A stretch of 64,000 nt of DNA from Aplectana chamaeleonis (Eukaryota > Nematoda > Chromadorea > Rhabditida > Cosmocercidae): NCBI GenBank assembly GCA_029168955.1, contig JAPDOI010000276.1:1-64000 (forward strand), in the 5' to 3' direction. The number at the start of each line of letters is the position of its first letter. Positions within the stretch are counted from its first letter, which is position 1. The notes under the pieces are model-generated. The model was not told the origin of the DNA. It worked only from the letters and a program-made list of their open reading frames with translations, and searched no databases. A program made the translations under genes and the position numbers. Shown here piece by piece: positions 23,401 to 32,267 of this stretch.

Positions 23401-23770
23401 TTTTGTGATATCCAGAGACTTTAGAAGCTTACATCTGAGTTCGTCTCCTTCACTTTTTCAATGTTGCCGACTCCTTGTGAAGCGAGACGTATTGTTTTCT
23501 CCTGTCTTCGATAGCTATCCGCAGCCTTTGCAATCTTCTCCTCAGTGAGTGGCTGGAAACTGATTCGCCAAACTTTCTGCCGCAGAAAATGACTCACAAA
23601 TGTAATTGAACTTTTTTCAGCATGACTAACTTACCTCGAACACGAATTCGATTGGCGGTCCTGAATTGAAGGGTTTGGAAAGAAGGGACGTAAGTTGGGA
23701 GATAACCAGCACCCCTGTCACTAATATCAGCAACAGCGAGTAGACATTCTTCGCAGGACAGAAGACGACT
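11216..23770 (-). CDS. Gene A: Golgi carbohydrate sulfotransferase, 5' incomplete, 9 exons found
   Basis: Joined exons: 23770-23635, 23552-23433, 22903-22802, 22729-22587, 15020-14868, 14722-14657, 14579-14490, 13574-13466, 11407-11216. They give about 369 residues without the N-terminal tail. Every intron position and phase after the anchor exon equals gene B, so this is a tandem duplicate. Motifs are the signal anchor VYSLLLILVTGVLVIS, QKSMST (5'-PSB), TRDPVDRFLSG (3'-PB), NMTCFLE, FPQNWRC and SLRSGRTAHST. The likely role is PAPS-dependent sulfation of glycans in the Golgi; the acceptor is unknown. Two irregularities stand out. The exon with the ATG is not identified: the anchor exon begins after an acceptor in phase 2 with no in-frame ATG. 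Also, an extra T near the 3' end shifts the frame so that the protein ends QICTTRP instead of the conserved tail. It could be a working gene with an assembly error or a recently damaged copy. Confidence 0.83.
11470..13226. mobile_element. Non-autonomous hAT-type element in gene A intron 8
   Basis: Terminal inverted repeats CAGGGATGAGCGGAA / TTCCGCTCATCCCTG are flanked by a perfect 8-bp duplication GATGGAAG (11462-11469 and 13227-13234). An 8-bp duplication and a CAGGG start are typical of hAT elements. Inside each end are direct copies of CGGAAATCGGAAAT (11,480-11,620 and 13,110-13,220). No transposase frame was found in the 1.76 kb. Confidence 0.88.
11740..12070. repeat. Degenerate ~57-bp tandem repeat inside the hAT element
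   Basis: About six copies of a unit with ACACTTTTCCAGGCGC and CTCCTAGTTGGG-like segments, with strong drift between copies. Confidence 0.55.
13466..13574 (-). CDS. Gene A exon 8
   Basis: 109 bp completing Trp and reading RCGMQNFYEKYEFIRYSNDP and on to LLRAQN. The acceptor is GCATTTCAG|GC and the donor AAC|GTAAGT, phase 0. It sits in a longer open frame whose other half is a fold-back repeat, not protein. Confidence 0.88.
13627..13966. repeat. Fold-back MITE in gene A intron 7
   Basis: The left arm ACCAGGGTTCGTATTCGCC with AACCCGCCGGG is matched at the right by CGGCGGGTTGTTGGCGAATACG and ACCCCAGGT. Arms are about 45 bp. Confidence 0.75.
14490..14579 (-). CDS. Gene A exon 7
   Basis: 90 bp encoding AGEFAFADKYSIWTSVKTTS and EDIHTFPQN plus two bases of Trp. 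The acceptor TATTTTGAG|AG has G in place of C; the donor is TTG|GTCAGT. Confidence 0.82.
14657..14722 (-). CDS. Gene A exon 6
   Basis: 66 bp encoding VGDPCFGCSSNMTCFLEQEYK between split Arg codons. The acceptor is ATTTACAG|AG and the donor AAG|GTAGGT. Same length and phase as gene B exon 6. Confidence 0.88.
14868..15020 (-). CDS. Gene A exon 5 (3'-PB motif)
   Basis: 153 bp encoding LCEGKNEYNTVYSMINDM and on through FTVVTRDPVDRFLSGFIDRC. The acceptor is TTTTTCAG|AC and the donor GCG|GTGAGT. It lies 7.6 kb from exon 4, with an intron full of mobile elements between. Confidence 0.92.
15608..15735. repeat. Dispersed repeat, copy 1
   Basis: Matches 18,208-18,350 in the same orientation (TTGAACTCGTTTT, CTTCTCGGTTTGTGAACTGCC against CTTCTTGGTTTGTCAACTGCC). 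No terminal repeats identified. Confidence 0.6.
15966..16215. repeat. Dispersed repeat related to 56.6-56.9 kb
   Basis: Contains GGCCCCGTCAGACTTGGTCG, GAGTCCGACTGAGTCCG and CGACCGGGTGGG, all present inverted at 56,598-56,874. Confidence 0.6.
16260..17570. other. No gene; short dispersed repeats
   Basis: Holds two related segments with ATTCGTGTTCAGCGCCCCAAA-like sequence (about 16,440 and 16,855), also seen near 13,045 and inverted near 53,690. Nothing coding seen. Confidence 0.4.
17618..17690 (-). repeat. tRNA-derived SINE-like sequence
   Basis: On the minus strand an A-box-like GTGGCTCAGTCG and a B box GGTTCGAATAC are about 37 bases apart. The stem ends do not pair as a full cloverleaf, so this looks like a SINE head or decayed tRNA, not a working tRNA gene. 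Confidence 0.4.
18208..18350. repeat. Dispersed repeat, copy 2
   Basis: Second copy of the repeat at 15,608, about 80% similar by eye, also inside intron 4 of gene A. Confidence 0.6.
18822..19035. repeat. GGCAGGGTTC miniature element, inverted copy
   Basis: Starts GGCAGGGTTCGCGATA, the reverse of TATCGAGAACCCTGCC, which ends the copies at 21,360-21,550 and 22,003-22,185. It abuts the element beginning at 19,036. Confidence 0.5.
19079..20336 (-). mobile_element. Mariner/Tc1-superfamily element (maT-like), decayed
   Basis: Terminal inverted repeats of about 24 bp (AGGGTGGCCCACATGAAGTG at the left, its complement at the right) are flanked by TA. Length is 1,258 bp. It holds the broken transposase listed separately. 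Confidence 0.9.
19166..20187 (-). pseudogene. Mariner-like transposase pseudogene
   Basis: Starts MVPIEDRSAILALHNRGSSV with a helix-turn-helix region (HRQQVHRVIKRFEETGG), then the GRPR-like linker. A TAA after GRSTM and a stop after RFVVRD break the frame, and the first catalytic Asp region is damaged. The third catalytic region SPNSPDLNPWDFGIWS is clear and the end reads AKGGHFD. The element cannot make a full transposase. Confidence 0.88.
20426..20972. mobile_element. TTAA-flanked miniature element
   Basis: The ends AGGCATCGT and ACGATGCCT are flanked by TTAA (20422-20425 and 20973-20976). It lies inside the 19,036-21,317 element. Confidence 0.65.
21360..21550. repeat. Direct repeat copy 1 (ends CGAGAACCCTGCC)
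   Basis: Nearly 190 bp repeated at 22,003-22,185 with AATGAAAGTTGACAAA, GGGGGCGGGAGGAC and TATCGAGAACCCTGCC in the same order. Confidence 0.7.
21555..21995. mobile_element. TTAA-flanked miniature element (AGGCACAGTCC family)
   Basis: AGGCACAGTCCAAGCT and GGTTGGACGGTGCCT ends, with TTAA on both sides (21551-21554, 21996-21999). The internal sequence resembles the 28,167 element. Confidence 0.7.
22003..22185. repeat. Direct repeat copy 2 (ends CGAGAACCCTGCC)
   Basis: Second copy of 21,360-21,550. The TTAA element lies exactly between the two copies. Confidence 0.7.
22587..22729 (-). CDS. Gene A exon 4 (5'-PSB motif)
   Basis: 143 bp encoding TSPKHQLMSCLIQKSMST and on to REYADI plus two bases of Arg. 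The acceptor is AATTCAG|AC and the donor AAG|GTAACC. It is the direct counterpart of gene B exon 4. Confidence 0.9.
22802..22903 (-). CDS. Gene A exon 3 (luminal Cys motif)
   Basis: 34 codons, PLPPRTYTGISAVEMCE and on to RIPPLI, one codon shorter than in gene B. The acceptor is AGTTTCAG|CC. The donor ATC|GTGGTT is weak, but it is the only GT giving phase 0. Confidence 0.82.
23433..23552 (-). CDS. Gene A exon 2 (stem region)
   Basis: 40 codons, PLTEEKIAKAADSYRRQ and on to KETNSD. The acceptor is GTTTCCAG|CC and the donor GAT|GTAAGC, phase 0 at both ends. It is the counterpart of gene B exon 2. Confidence 0.85.
23635..23770 (-). CDS. Gene A exon 1' (signal anchor)
   Basis: 136 bp beginning with the last base of a codon, then VVFCPAKNVYSLLLILVTGV and a stem ending PPIEFVFE. 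The acceptor is TTTTTTGTAG|AG and the donor GAG|GTAAGT, phase 0. The frame stays open upstream into a fold-back repeat but has no ATG, so an earlier exon must supply the start. Confidence 0.75.
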
Positions 23771-23813
23771 CTACAAAAAAGAATTACGTGCTGGAATGAC
23801 TCAATTACTTTCT

Positions 23814-24102
23814 CTGTACTGTGCTTTTCTGGGCCAGATTCCGGTCCGCAATTGCGTCTCGACACCCTTCGCGGCCGCGCGCTTTCGAGTCGGAAGAGTT
23901 TCCAGCGCCGCAGCCGCCAATCTGTTGACTCCAGGTGGGTTTTAGAAACTGTAAATTAAACAGAATTGAAGAAAACTGTATAAAAAAGCCGTATCGAGTC
24001 GGCCTTGGCGCTGGAAACTCGACCGACTCGAGCGCGTGCGGCCGCAAAGCGTGCCGAGACGCAATTGCGGACCGGAATTCGGCCCACAGAAGCACAGTGA
24101 GT
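23814..24102. mobile_element. Fold-back MITE upstream of gene A exon 1'
   Basis: Arms of about 95 bp (ACTGTGCTTTTCTGGGCC, CCGCAATTGCGTCTCG, GCGGCCGCG, TCCAGCGCC) are repeated inverted at 24,000-24,102. It may hide or disrupt the 5' end of gene A. Confidence 0.75.
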
Positions 24103-24199
24103 CAGCGTGATTTGGTGCTACTATTTACTCGGTACAGTCGTAAATTAGAGACTTATGCCACTTTCGAAATAACTCAGCTTAACATAGACCGCTTGAACA

Positions 24200-25150
24200 C
24201 ATAAAAACAACTTTCCCACCATCGACTTTACGAGTCTTACCGCCAAACGAGGCATGTATGACGCACACAACCAATCGAGTGTGCGAAAAATAGAATCAAG
24301 CAGATCGAGGTTGGTACGATTAGCTTATTTTTTCCTTCAGAGACGTAAATGATCAAGCATTCTGCGCTGCTCTTTTCACGCTATAATTCGGTAATTTCAA
24401 ATAAATTCTTGTTATTAGTATACACGGCATAAAGCAGGTGTGGGTTTCTCCGATAAAATGTGAAGGAGATGAGAAGGGTGAGAAGTGCTGAGGAATATTC
24501 TTCTAGGCCGGAGTGTATGGAAGGACACTATACAATAAACGTGCCTGGGCGTATCAAAAGTATATAACCCAGCAGCCGCTCACTAAGCGTCAGAAGATCA
24601 GGTAGAAGTGAAATTCAGAACAGAAAATTGAGCGATTTCGCTATAAATGAGTAAAGCTCGAGTGTAGTTTGAACGCGGGAAGAGAATGAAAATTTTTTCA
24701 GTAATGCGATTTTCATGGAGCTCGGTTATTTCGCTAAAAATCTCGTATGGCACCGAAAGACCCAGTTAAACAGAGTATATTCGAAAATTCTTTCAAATTA
24801 TCGGAAACTGACAGCAAGACTTACCTCATTTTGTTGCCTGCGTCTATTGAGTATCGCATCATCTAGCGCATAGCCGATCTTGAATGTACTGGATAGTGGA
24901 GGGATAGTCGTACTAGATTACCGCAAGATAATGTCCCGGACCGTGTAGTGAATTTTCGCTCAGGTCAGGCAGCATGCGGCCTTAAACCGGATTTCTTCTT
25001 TTGGTGCGAGGAAAGCACGGAGGAAATGTGTACTGAATTCATAAAAAAGACTGTGACTGTACATGTAAAAAGAAGGACAGCTACGTCTACAATTTTCAAT
25101 ATCAGGAAATACATGCGAATGAACCTTTTTGTACTAGTTCCATTAAATTT
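24200..25150. other. No gene recognised; candidate region for gene A start
   Basis: A minus-strand ATG with five codons before GTAAGA (24,254-24,240) was considered as the first exon, but its phase does not fit. No other strong donor after an ATG was found. Confidence 0.3.
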
Positions 25151-25809
25151 ATCAAATGCAATACCCGCGCTGAGTTTTGTAAAAACGGGGAGCATTTGCC
25201 AATCTTGGCAAAAAAAACCAAAGATGAATGTCACTTCTTTGAATGAAGACATTATTGAATTCTGAAAACGCTATCATATTCACAGCTCAAATTGTGGTGC
25301 GCGCGAAGCGCGCACCAGATTTGGTTTTGAATCGGCCACGGGCGCAACCCCTTTTTCGAAATCTCAGTTCAGAGTGAACGCAGAAATTAGCGCTAAGTTG
25401 CATTGAAAAGAGCGTAAAAAGCTGGGTATACACCCCAAAAATGGTTTGGAACGGTTTACTGGTTTTCGAGAAAAAATTGAAAACCCGCTCGTTTTTGTTG
25501 TTAATCTCCTTTTTTTTTCAGACGGCGTTCACGATCTTGCGGGTACACTTAAAATTGAGCTAGGAAGCTCATTTTTGGACTGGAGACTGGAAATGGGTGC
25601 AGGTCGCTCCTATTTCATTTTGAACTTGATACCTTAACTTTGAAGGGTACCTCAAAATCGTGGGTTTACATACTAAATTAGCCGTGGAGCACGAAAACTG
25701 CTTGGATATGATACGGCTGTGGAGACCAAGGTATGGGGTGGATCTGCAGCCAGCTAACACAGGTCGACGGAGGTAAGTACGGAACTTGTCAGAATTCGCA
25801 CTCGTGACA

Positions 25810-26085
25810 CGAAATCGATCGATAATCAATATTATCGATTTTCGAGCTTTTGCACAAAAATGCGGCGTGGAGTGGCAGGATTGCTGATGGATTTGGCTTT
25901 CTTGGTTGGGAAATTTTGCTCATCAGTCATTATCGATAAATAACAATCAATAATATTGATTTTTTCTGCCTGTTACTGTTAATGATTTTTGATTGTTGAT
26001 GGCTTTAAGTCACTTGTTCGAAATTCTTCTCACCATGCAAGATCAAATATTAATTATCAATAATATCGAGTTATCAAGCATGTTG
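25810..26085. repeat. ATCGATAATATTGAT-rich tract
   Basis: Three clusters of related AT-rich motifs (ATCGATAATCAATATTATCG, ATCAATAATATTGAT, TATCAATAATATCGA) spaced about 110-130 bp. Confidence 0.5.
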
Positions 26086-26224
26086 CTCGAAATGCAGCAA
26101 TGAGTGGTATCTTTATGGTTTTTGGTCATAAGTTACAAAAAATTAGTACTCATACGACAATATCGTTTGTCAGATGTTTCATCATTCCAAAATGGTAATC
26201 GTGGAGCAAATTTGGAGTCAGAAA

Positions 26225-27240
26225 GGGAACCTTCGGGAAAATATGAAATTTCTGAAAATTTAGCTTCCTGGCAGAAGTAACGATTTGGTAATGATAAAAA
26301 AGTTTTAAAAATGTCTTTGAAATATCCTAAACAAAGAGATTTGGCGTAAAGGAGTTTTGCCTGAAAGTAAAGGTAGGCAATAAAGTGAAATAACCAAAAA
26401 TGTGATTTGGTGGTCGATCATTTCACGCTTCTCCGAACTTATCAAAACGAAATCAAGCACGATATGGAATGGAGCGTTGCCTTCACCTAGCATGACATAT
26501 GCTGATTCCCTTATTACAGCTTTCAAAATAGCTTAGCAAGGCAGCATACACGCTCGTAAACGTAACTGAGATAACTACGGAATAAGAATGGTGGCACTAA
26601 CACAACAGCTCACGCATCTTTGAAGCGTCAAACCACCGCCAATGACGCTGACACGAGTGAGCAGTTATCCTGCCCTGCATTTGCCTGCCTCGTATTTTTG
26701 CGTCCTCCTCCAGAACAGGGGCTGAAGATTTCCACCCGTCGTCGATGTATGTGTTTACCTATTGCACCTATTCTTCCACCTACAAATGTCGCCGACGGTG
26801 GGAATGGCCCAGCACTCTTGTTTTGGAAGAGGACGCAAATACAGGGCGGCAGATACAGGGCAAATAACTTCTCACTCGTGTAGAGTCATTGTGGTCGTTT
26901 CTTTGACGCTTCCAAATGCGTGAGCGCTGTGTTGGGTGCCATACTATTCTAATTCCGTAGTTATCTCAATTACGTTTACGAGCGTGTATGCTGCCTTTAA
27001 GGTTTCTGTTGCGCGCTTGATTTTGTTTTGATAAGTTTAACGGAGAAGCTTGTGAAATGATCGACCACCAAATCACATTTTTGGTTATTTCACTTCATTT
27101 CCTACCTTTTTTACTTTCCAGGCTATTTTACGCCAAATCTATTTTTAAGATATTTCAAGACATTTTTAAAACTTTTTTTTCTATCATTACCAAATCGTTA
27201 CTTTTGCCAGGAAGCTAAATTTTCAGAAATTCCTATATAA
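26225..27240. repeat. Inverted repeat, ~235-bp arms, with a TTAA element in the loop
   Basis: 26,225-26,465 and 27,008-27,240 are complementary over nearly their full length (CGATCATTTCAC, TTGGTAATGAT and TTTAGCTTCCTGGCA pair). The AGGCAGCATACACG element occupies the loop. Confidence 0.8.
26539..26996. mobile_element. AGGCAGCATACACGCTCG miniature element
   Basis: 18-bp ends AGGCAGCATACACGCTCG / CGAGCGTGTATGCTGCCT; TTAA follows the right end and a mutated TTAGCA precedes the left. Related copies are at 28,648 and 38,440. Confidence 0.75.
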
Positions 27241-27247
27241 TAATGAG

Positions 27248-27751
27248 CATTATAGACCGATGTTCCCGAAAATCGCTTTGTTTTCTCGTGAAATTGTTTT
27301 TGCGGTCGTTCCACGAAAACGTCGAGAGCGGTAAAAGGCGGCGAAACTTCGAGTAGTAACTGTACAAGTAATAGAAGAGCAATCTCTATGTTTTGTTCAA
27401 GAGTTAGATGAAAGTGGGGCTATCCTAAGATCTGTGCAGATTGAATTTTCGAAATCCTCCATTTGTCGGTCTGGGGCTTTCCCAACAAAAGTCCGACTTT
27501 TCAGCACGTTCCCAAGCGTGTTTAACGAAGGATTTCCAAAATTCCATTTGCACAGATCTCGAGATGACCCCACTTTCATCTTATTCATGAAGAAAACTTA
27601 TAGATTGCTTTTCTATTACTCGTACAATTACTACTCAAAGTTTCGCCGCACTTTGCGGCGCCCGACGTTTTTGTGAAACGACCGTAAAAACAATTCAACT
27701 CGAAAACAGAGCGATTTTAGGGAACATCGGTCCACAATGTAAACTATAATG
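27248..27751. mobile_element. ~500-bp near-complete palindrome
   Basis: CATTATAG at the left and CTATAATG at the right. Arms of about 240 bp match almost to the centre (GACCGATGTTCCC / GGGAACATCGGTC, GTGGGGC / GACCCCAC). Typical of a fold-back MITE; no coding content. Confidence 0.8.
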
Positions 27752-28019
27752 TAGGAATTTGAGCTGTGAAAATTATGACGTTTTTAGAATCCAAAAATGT
27801 CTTCGTTCAAAAAAGTTACAAGCATCGGACGTTTTTTTGCCAAGTTTGGCCAACGCTCCGCGTTTCTACAAAACTTAGCGCGGGTATTGTACTTGGAAAC
27901 GGAGTAAAGTTTTCGCGATGCTTTCAATGCCGAGATTGTTTGTATCACCGATTGGTTGATTTGCGGTAAGAGATGAGACGGAGAAGTGCAGTGTGAAGGA
28001 ATTTTGTACTCCAACTTCC

Positions 28020-28132
28020 TCCTCTTGTTTTTTTTCTCCTCCTCCTTCTTCCTCGTCTTCTTATTTTCTTCCTCTTGCTCTTCTTCCTCTACTTCATCCT
28101 CTTTTTCTTCCTCTTCTTAGTCCCCTTCTTCC
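28020..28132. repeat. Polypyrimidine tract
   Basis: About 110 bases almost entirely C and T, built of irregular CTTCCTCTT units, with very few purines on this strand. Confidence 0.85.
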
Positions 28133-28166
28133 CTTCTGTCGTATCAAACTCCACGATGAGCCTTAA

Positions 28167-28643
28167 AGGCACAGTCCAACCTGAGTATCGACTTTCTGGT
28201 TTTCTGCCTATCTTGAATACGGTTCTACGCTGATTCCAAGGATATCTCTGAAATCGCTTAGGACCCCCTGGAAACGGAGTTATGACCCCGCAAAAACTGA
28301 GCTACGGAATCATGGTGGACGAGTTTTCCGAGGCTTGTAACTTCCGTCATTTGCAACCTATGTATGCGAGTCGAACAGAATGAAGAGAGAGGCTGAGAGC
28401 GAAGGGAAGAACTGGGCTACTGATTGGAAAGCATCGCTCATCTCGCCACTGTTGAGCTTGAAAGATCGTAAAAGGGGCGTGCCAAAGTGGCTTCCGGGCG
28501 TGGGCGCCCCAGGGTGGCTTCCTCCTACATCTCGCTTATTTAGAGGGATTGAGAGTTCGCACTTTGCAGGTGTTGTTTACGGTGGGTCTACTTCACAACT
28601 GTATGGAAATCTCAGATTTCGTCCCTGAGCTTGGACTGTGCCC
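28167..28643. mobile_element. TTAA-flanked miniature element (AGGCACAGTCC family)
   Basis: Ends AGGCACAGTCCAACCTGAG and AGCTTGGACTGTGCCC with TTAA at 28163-28166 and 28644-28647. The interior carries TGGTGGACGAGTTTTCCGAG, shared with the 29,467 and 47,934 copies. Confidence 0.8.
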
Positions 28644-28647
28644 TTAA

Positions 28648-29133
28648 AGGCAGCATACACGCTCGCAAAAGTTGTTGAGATAACTACATTAGTGGGGTTG
28701 TATGGGCCCTAGAAGAGCCCTCACGAAGTTGGAAGAGTTGAAGACGAGTTAAAATGACTGTATTTGAGCCGTATTGAGTCACAAAATCATCCTTTCTCCG
28801 CCCACCGATACGGGCTCCACCCCTCAATACAAATACTCAATGCTCGATTACGGTCATGTTGGCTCATTTTTTTACGCTTCTAACGTCGTAAGCGTTCCAC
28901 AAGTGGTCGTACGAATACATTAGCGTCGTTACCCCAACAAATTTGTTGCTAGCTCCGCTATTTCAGCCAATGCGGTAAAACTCGTCCACTTCTGGGCCAA
29001 TGTAGAAGGAACCAACATATCTTCATTTCAGTTAATTTTTTTCCGGTTTTTTCGTTATCTCTAAATATTAACAGCTTCAGACCTTCGATTCATTCCATAA
29101 AATTGATATCATTTTCGAGCGTGTATGCTGCCT
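28648..29133. mobile_element. TTAA-flanked miniature element (AGGCAGCATACACG family)
   Basis: Perfect 18-bp ends AGGCAGCATACACGCTCG / CGAGCGTGTATGCTGCCT with TTAA at 28644-28647 and 29134-29137. It shares its left TTAA with the preceding element. Confidence 0.85.
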
Positions 29134-29466
29134 TTAATAAGGTGCGCACATGGATGGGGCCAGGGTCATGCAGACCGTTGTCCAGGACCTCGACGAAGCT
29201 ACGCCTCCCCCCCCCCAACGTGAAGATCAAAATTTTTGAAAAATGTCCAAAGTTTTTACGTCTCCACAGAATGCGAATTTTTTTTTGTCATTTTTAGCTT
29301 ACTGCGCTCCTTACCCTACTGATGAGCCTCGGGGAGTGTAGTTTGGACTTGCTCTTTCCGAAGATTCTGCGGTTTCCGCGCTCCAAAGCCGCGCTAGATC
29401 GTTTTGGCTTTGTAGCGCGTTATTTTCGACGGCTCGCCGCATTGCAATTCGGAATATTGCCGTTAA

Positions 29467-29951
29467 AGGCAGTGTTCACGATAAAAATCGTTTTTCTGTT
29501 TTCCCGCCTATCTTGAGAACGGCCCCATGCTGATTCCAATGATATCTCTGAAATCGAACAAGACCTTCAGGGAACGGAGTTATGGTCCCTCAAATATTGA
29601 GCTAAGTAAACATGGTGGACGAGTTGTCCGAGGCTTGTAACTTCCGTCTTTTGCAGCCGATGTACGCGAGCTGGCCTGAGTAGAGAGAGAAGTTGAGAAT
29701 GACGGGAAGAACGGGGCTATTGAATGGAAATCATCGCTCATCTCACGATCTCGAGCATTCATTTGTTCACGTCGGTGGGCGTGGAATGTGCATCTGGGGG
29801 TGACGAGCTGATGGGTGTCCAACTTTGAGGCCGTAGGGGACCGTTCCAAGCTCATTTTTATCAGTTTTTTCAACGTTAGGGTTCCGCTAGGCCCCGCAGC
29901 TACCGATCTCCACCAAAAAATCAGACATGGTTTTTATCGTGGACACTGACT
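29467..29951. mobile_element. TTAA-flanked miniature element (AGGCAGTGTTCACG family)
   Basis: Ends AGGCAGTGTTCACGATAAAA and TTTATCGTGGACACTGACT with TTAA at 29463-29466 and 29952-29955. 485 bp, the best-preserved copy of the family in the window. Confidence 0.8.
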
Positions 29952-29959
29952 TTAAGTAC

Positions 29960-31930
29960 CTCAGCGGGGGTATCCAAGCGATATTACCGTAACTTGTAGA
30001 GGGTAGGGCCAGGGTGAAAATAGAACCTTCGAGACCTCAGGGTTGCCTTTAAAAAAAAGCCTGCATTGTCCAATTTCGGCCGAAGTCACGGTTCTAGACA
30101 ACCGTATTGGACAACGTGAAAACGGGTTTTAGGCGATTTTCTCCATAATTTTAAGGTCATTGGAGGGTTGTTAGGTATCAGTTTGTAGAAAATCTCACAA
30201 AGATTCCAAATCTTTTTTTAGAATTATGGATATCTAAAATTTTACGAGGGGATATTGTACGTTGTCCAATCCACGAGGTGAAGGATTTAACATTGCTCTA
30301 AGCATGTAACTTGTCTGAAAGTACGTCTTGTGAGCTAAAGCTCTGACTGCAGTCTGAAATAAATACTTTCTTCGCTTGTGCTGTTATATGTTGAGCTAGT
30401 ACTGTTCCCTTTGAGCTTTTCTTCCTATTTCAATATGTATAAATCCCTCTCGTAAAAATTTTCGTTTTTTAACTTTGTCCGGCTTTTTCTCGCCCAAAAT
30501 TTTTACGTCCCCAAGAAAAACCAATTTTTGAAAAATCTCACGTACCCCCCGTTGTCCGGCTGGACATAGCGCGCCTGACTCTGGCTTAGGCTCTCAGCGT
30601 CTGAAATGGCGATGTGGAGGACTGTGGTCAGGCCTTGGACGATCTCAAGAGCAACTATGATGCGTGCTTCCAAGCTGCTACAACGACATAAAGAAGCCAG
30701 TCCAGAGTTTGTCCGAAGAAACATTTCTATAAACTGGTCGGATTCAGATGATTCGGTCTTTACTTGATACCCACTTTCTGAACAGTCTTGAGACTATTCA
30801 GGTGGCCTTCTACGATGAAAAGAAGCGTAGAGACTGCCCCCAGTTTTGAGGAGGCTCGTGCGGCTCACGGGTGGCCTCACTCGGACAGACTTTGTTCCCC
30901 ACTTTAGATGCTATACTAAAATATTTCTTTCTAAACGGCAGCTTGCTCTGGAGCGAGTAGCAGGATAGTTTTCTTTAGGTGCATTCTGATCCACCCAGAC
31001 ACAATACCCTGCTCCACGCACACATCATAAATTTCTCCCCGAGATACCAGAGAATTTAGATTGTACTTTCTATTTCCCCGTTTTCCTCCGTCAACATAAC
31101 CATGCATTGCAGGAGTTTTCAGTAGAACAGCTTTGTTTCTAAACAAATCTTGCCAGCGTAGTTGTTGAGAATTTTTCCCAACTATATGATGTTCTTTGAA
31201 GTTGGCGGAAATAGTTGAATCGTATATAATATATAACTGGACTCAAATTGTCTACACTACTATAGTCTGCATATGAAAGTATGATAGTCTGTCTGCATCA
31301 ATATGACCCAACAAAGAACATGTGCACGAAGTCGAGATAATTAAGAATAACTTCAACCTTAAATTATTATTTAGAATTGAAAGATTTTCGATTTCCATAT
31401 TCCTAAGGCCGCAATTAGGATCAAGTACCTCGGACCACTTACACTTGAATCACGTGGCGTCGAGTGTTTGCATGCATTGTCTGTAAGCTTCTCTACTCAT
31501 TGGCAACATTTTGGGCAACGCATCTTTTTCAAACAGCGATAAGCAGTACTAGAAGAAGCCATTTCAAATCACGTTGTCTAGGCCGAAAACCACCATCCGC
31601 GCAAAATCGTCTACGTTCAGAGTTGGTAGTGCTTTTCTTGAAGCCAAGGATGCTCTTGCTACTGGAAGTATGACATAGGCTCAATTCAAATTAAGAATGC
31701 CCTGCCAGATCTATCCTTGTTTGTTCTCTGTTATCGACTGCATATTGTCTCATATTATTGCTATAATTATTCTGATGCACTGCGCTTTTGCAAGTTTCTA
31801 AGTGTCATTGTCGTGAATACCTTTTTGATGTTTGCCTTACGTGAGCGTAATAAAACTGAAGTAAACTATGAACCGATCGTCGGATAGGTGTTTTTGACCG
31901 AGGACCTAGAGGCAACGCATCGGACACATA
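29960..31930. other. No gene recognised
   Basis: Contains short minus-strand frames (30,503-30,724 and 30,931-31,146) with no family motif. A 19-base stretch CCTGCTCCACGCACACAT near 31,012 recurs at 9,946. Confidence 0.35.
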
Positions 31931-31935
31931 GACAC

Positions 31936-32256
31936 TAGAGTATATCAAATGAATAAAAATTTTCGAATATTCGAATAAACGAATTATTCGAAAAACTGAC
32001 TTCTCCGAATATTCGAATAAACGAATTATTCGAAAAACTGACTTCTCCGAATATTCGAATAAACGAAATATTCGAAAAATCGACTTCTCCGAATATTCGA
32101 ATAAACGAAATATTCGAAAAATTGACTTTTCCGAATATTCGAATAAACAAATTATTTGGAAAATTGACTTTTTTGAATAATCGAATTATTCGATTACTCG
32201 ATTATTCGTTTATTCGGTCGAATATTCGTTTTCCGAATACTCGTCGACATACTCTA
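31936..32256. mobile_element. Small hAT-like element with GAATATTCG repeats
   Basis: Ends TAGAGTATATC / GACATACTCTA; flanks ATAGACAC and ATAAACAC (7 of 8 alike) fit an 8-bp target duplication. Inside are about five direct copies of a ~44-bp unit containing CGAATATTCGAATAAACGAA. Confidence 0.72.
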
Positions 32257-32267
32257 ATAAACACGTA

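Larger units (their letters stand above)
25155..27890. repeat. Outer inverted repeat, ~140-bp arms
   Basis: 25,155-25,297 (AATACCCGCGCTGAGTTTTG, CAGCTCAAATTG) is matched inverted at 27,757-27,890 (AAAACTTAGCGCGGGTATTG, AATTTGAGCTGTG). The 2.5 kb between carries further fold-back elements. Confidence 0.75.

Noticed and set aside
23626..23865. Anchor exon of gene A starting at an upstream in-frame codon without intron
   Set aside because: The only start-like codon in the frame is GTG inside a fold-back repeat; there is a good TTTTTTGTAG acceptor instead.
24240..24254. ATGCCTCGTTTGGCG before GTAAGA as first exon of gene A
   Set aside because: It ends in phase 0 while the anchor exon needs a phase-2 partner.
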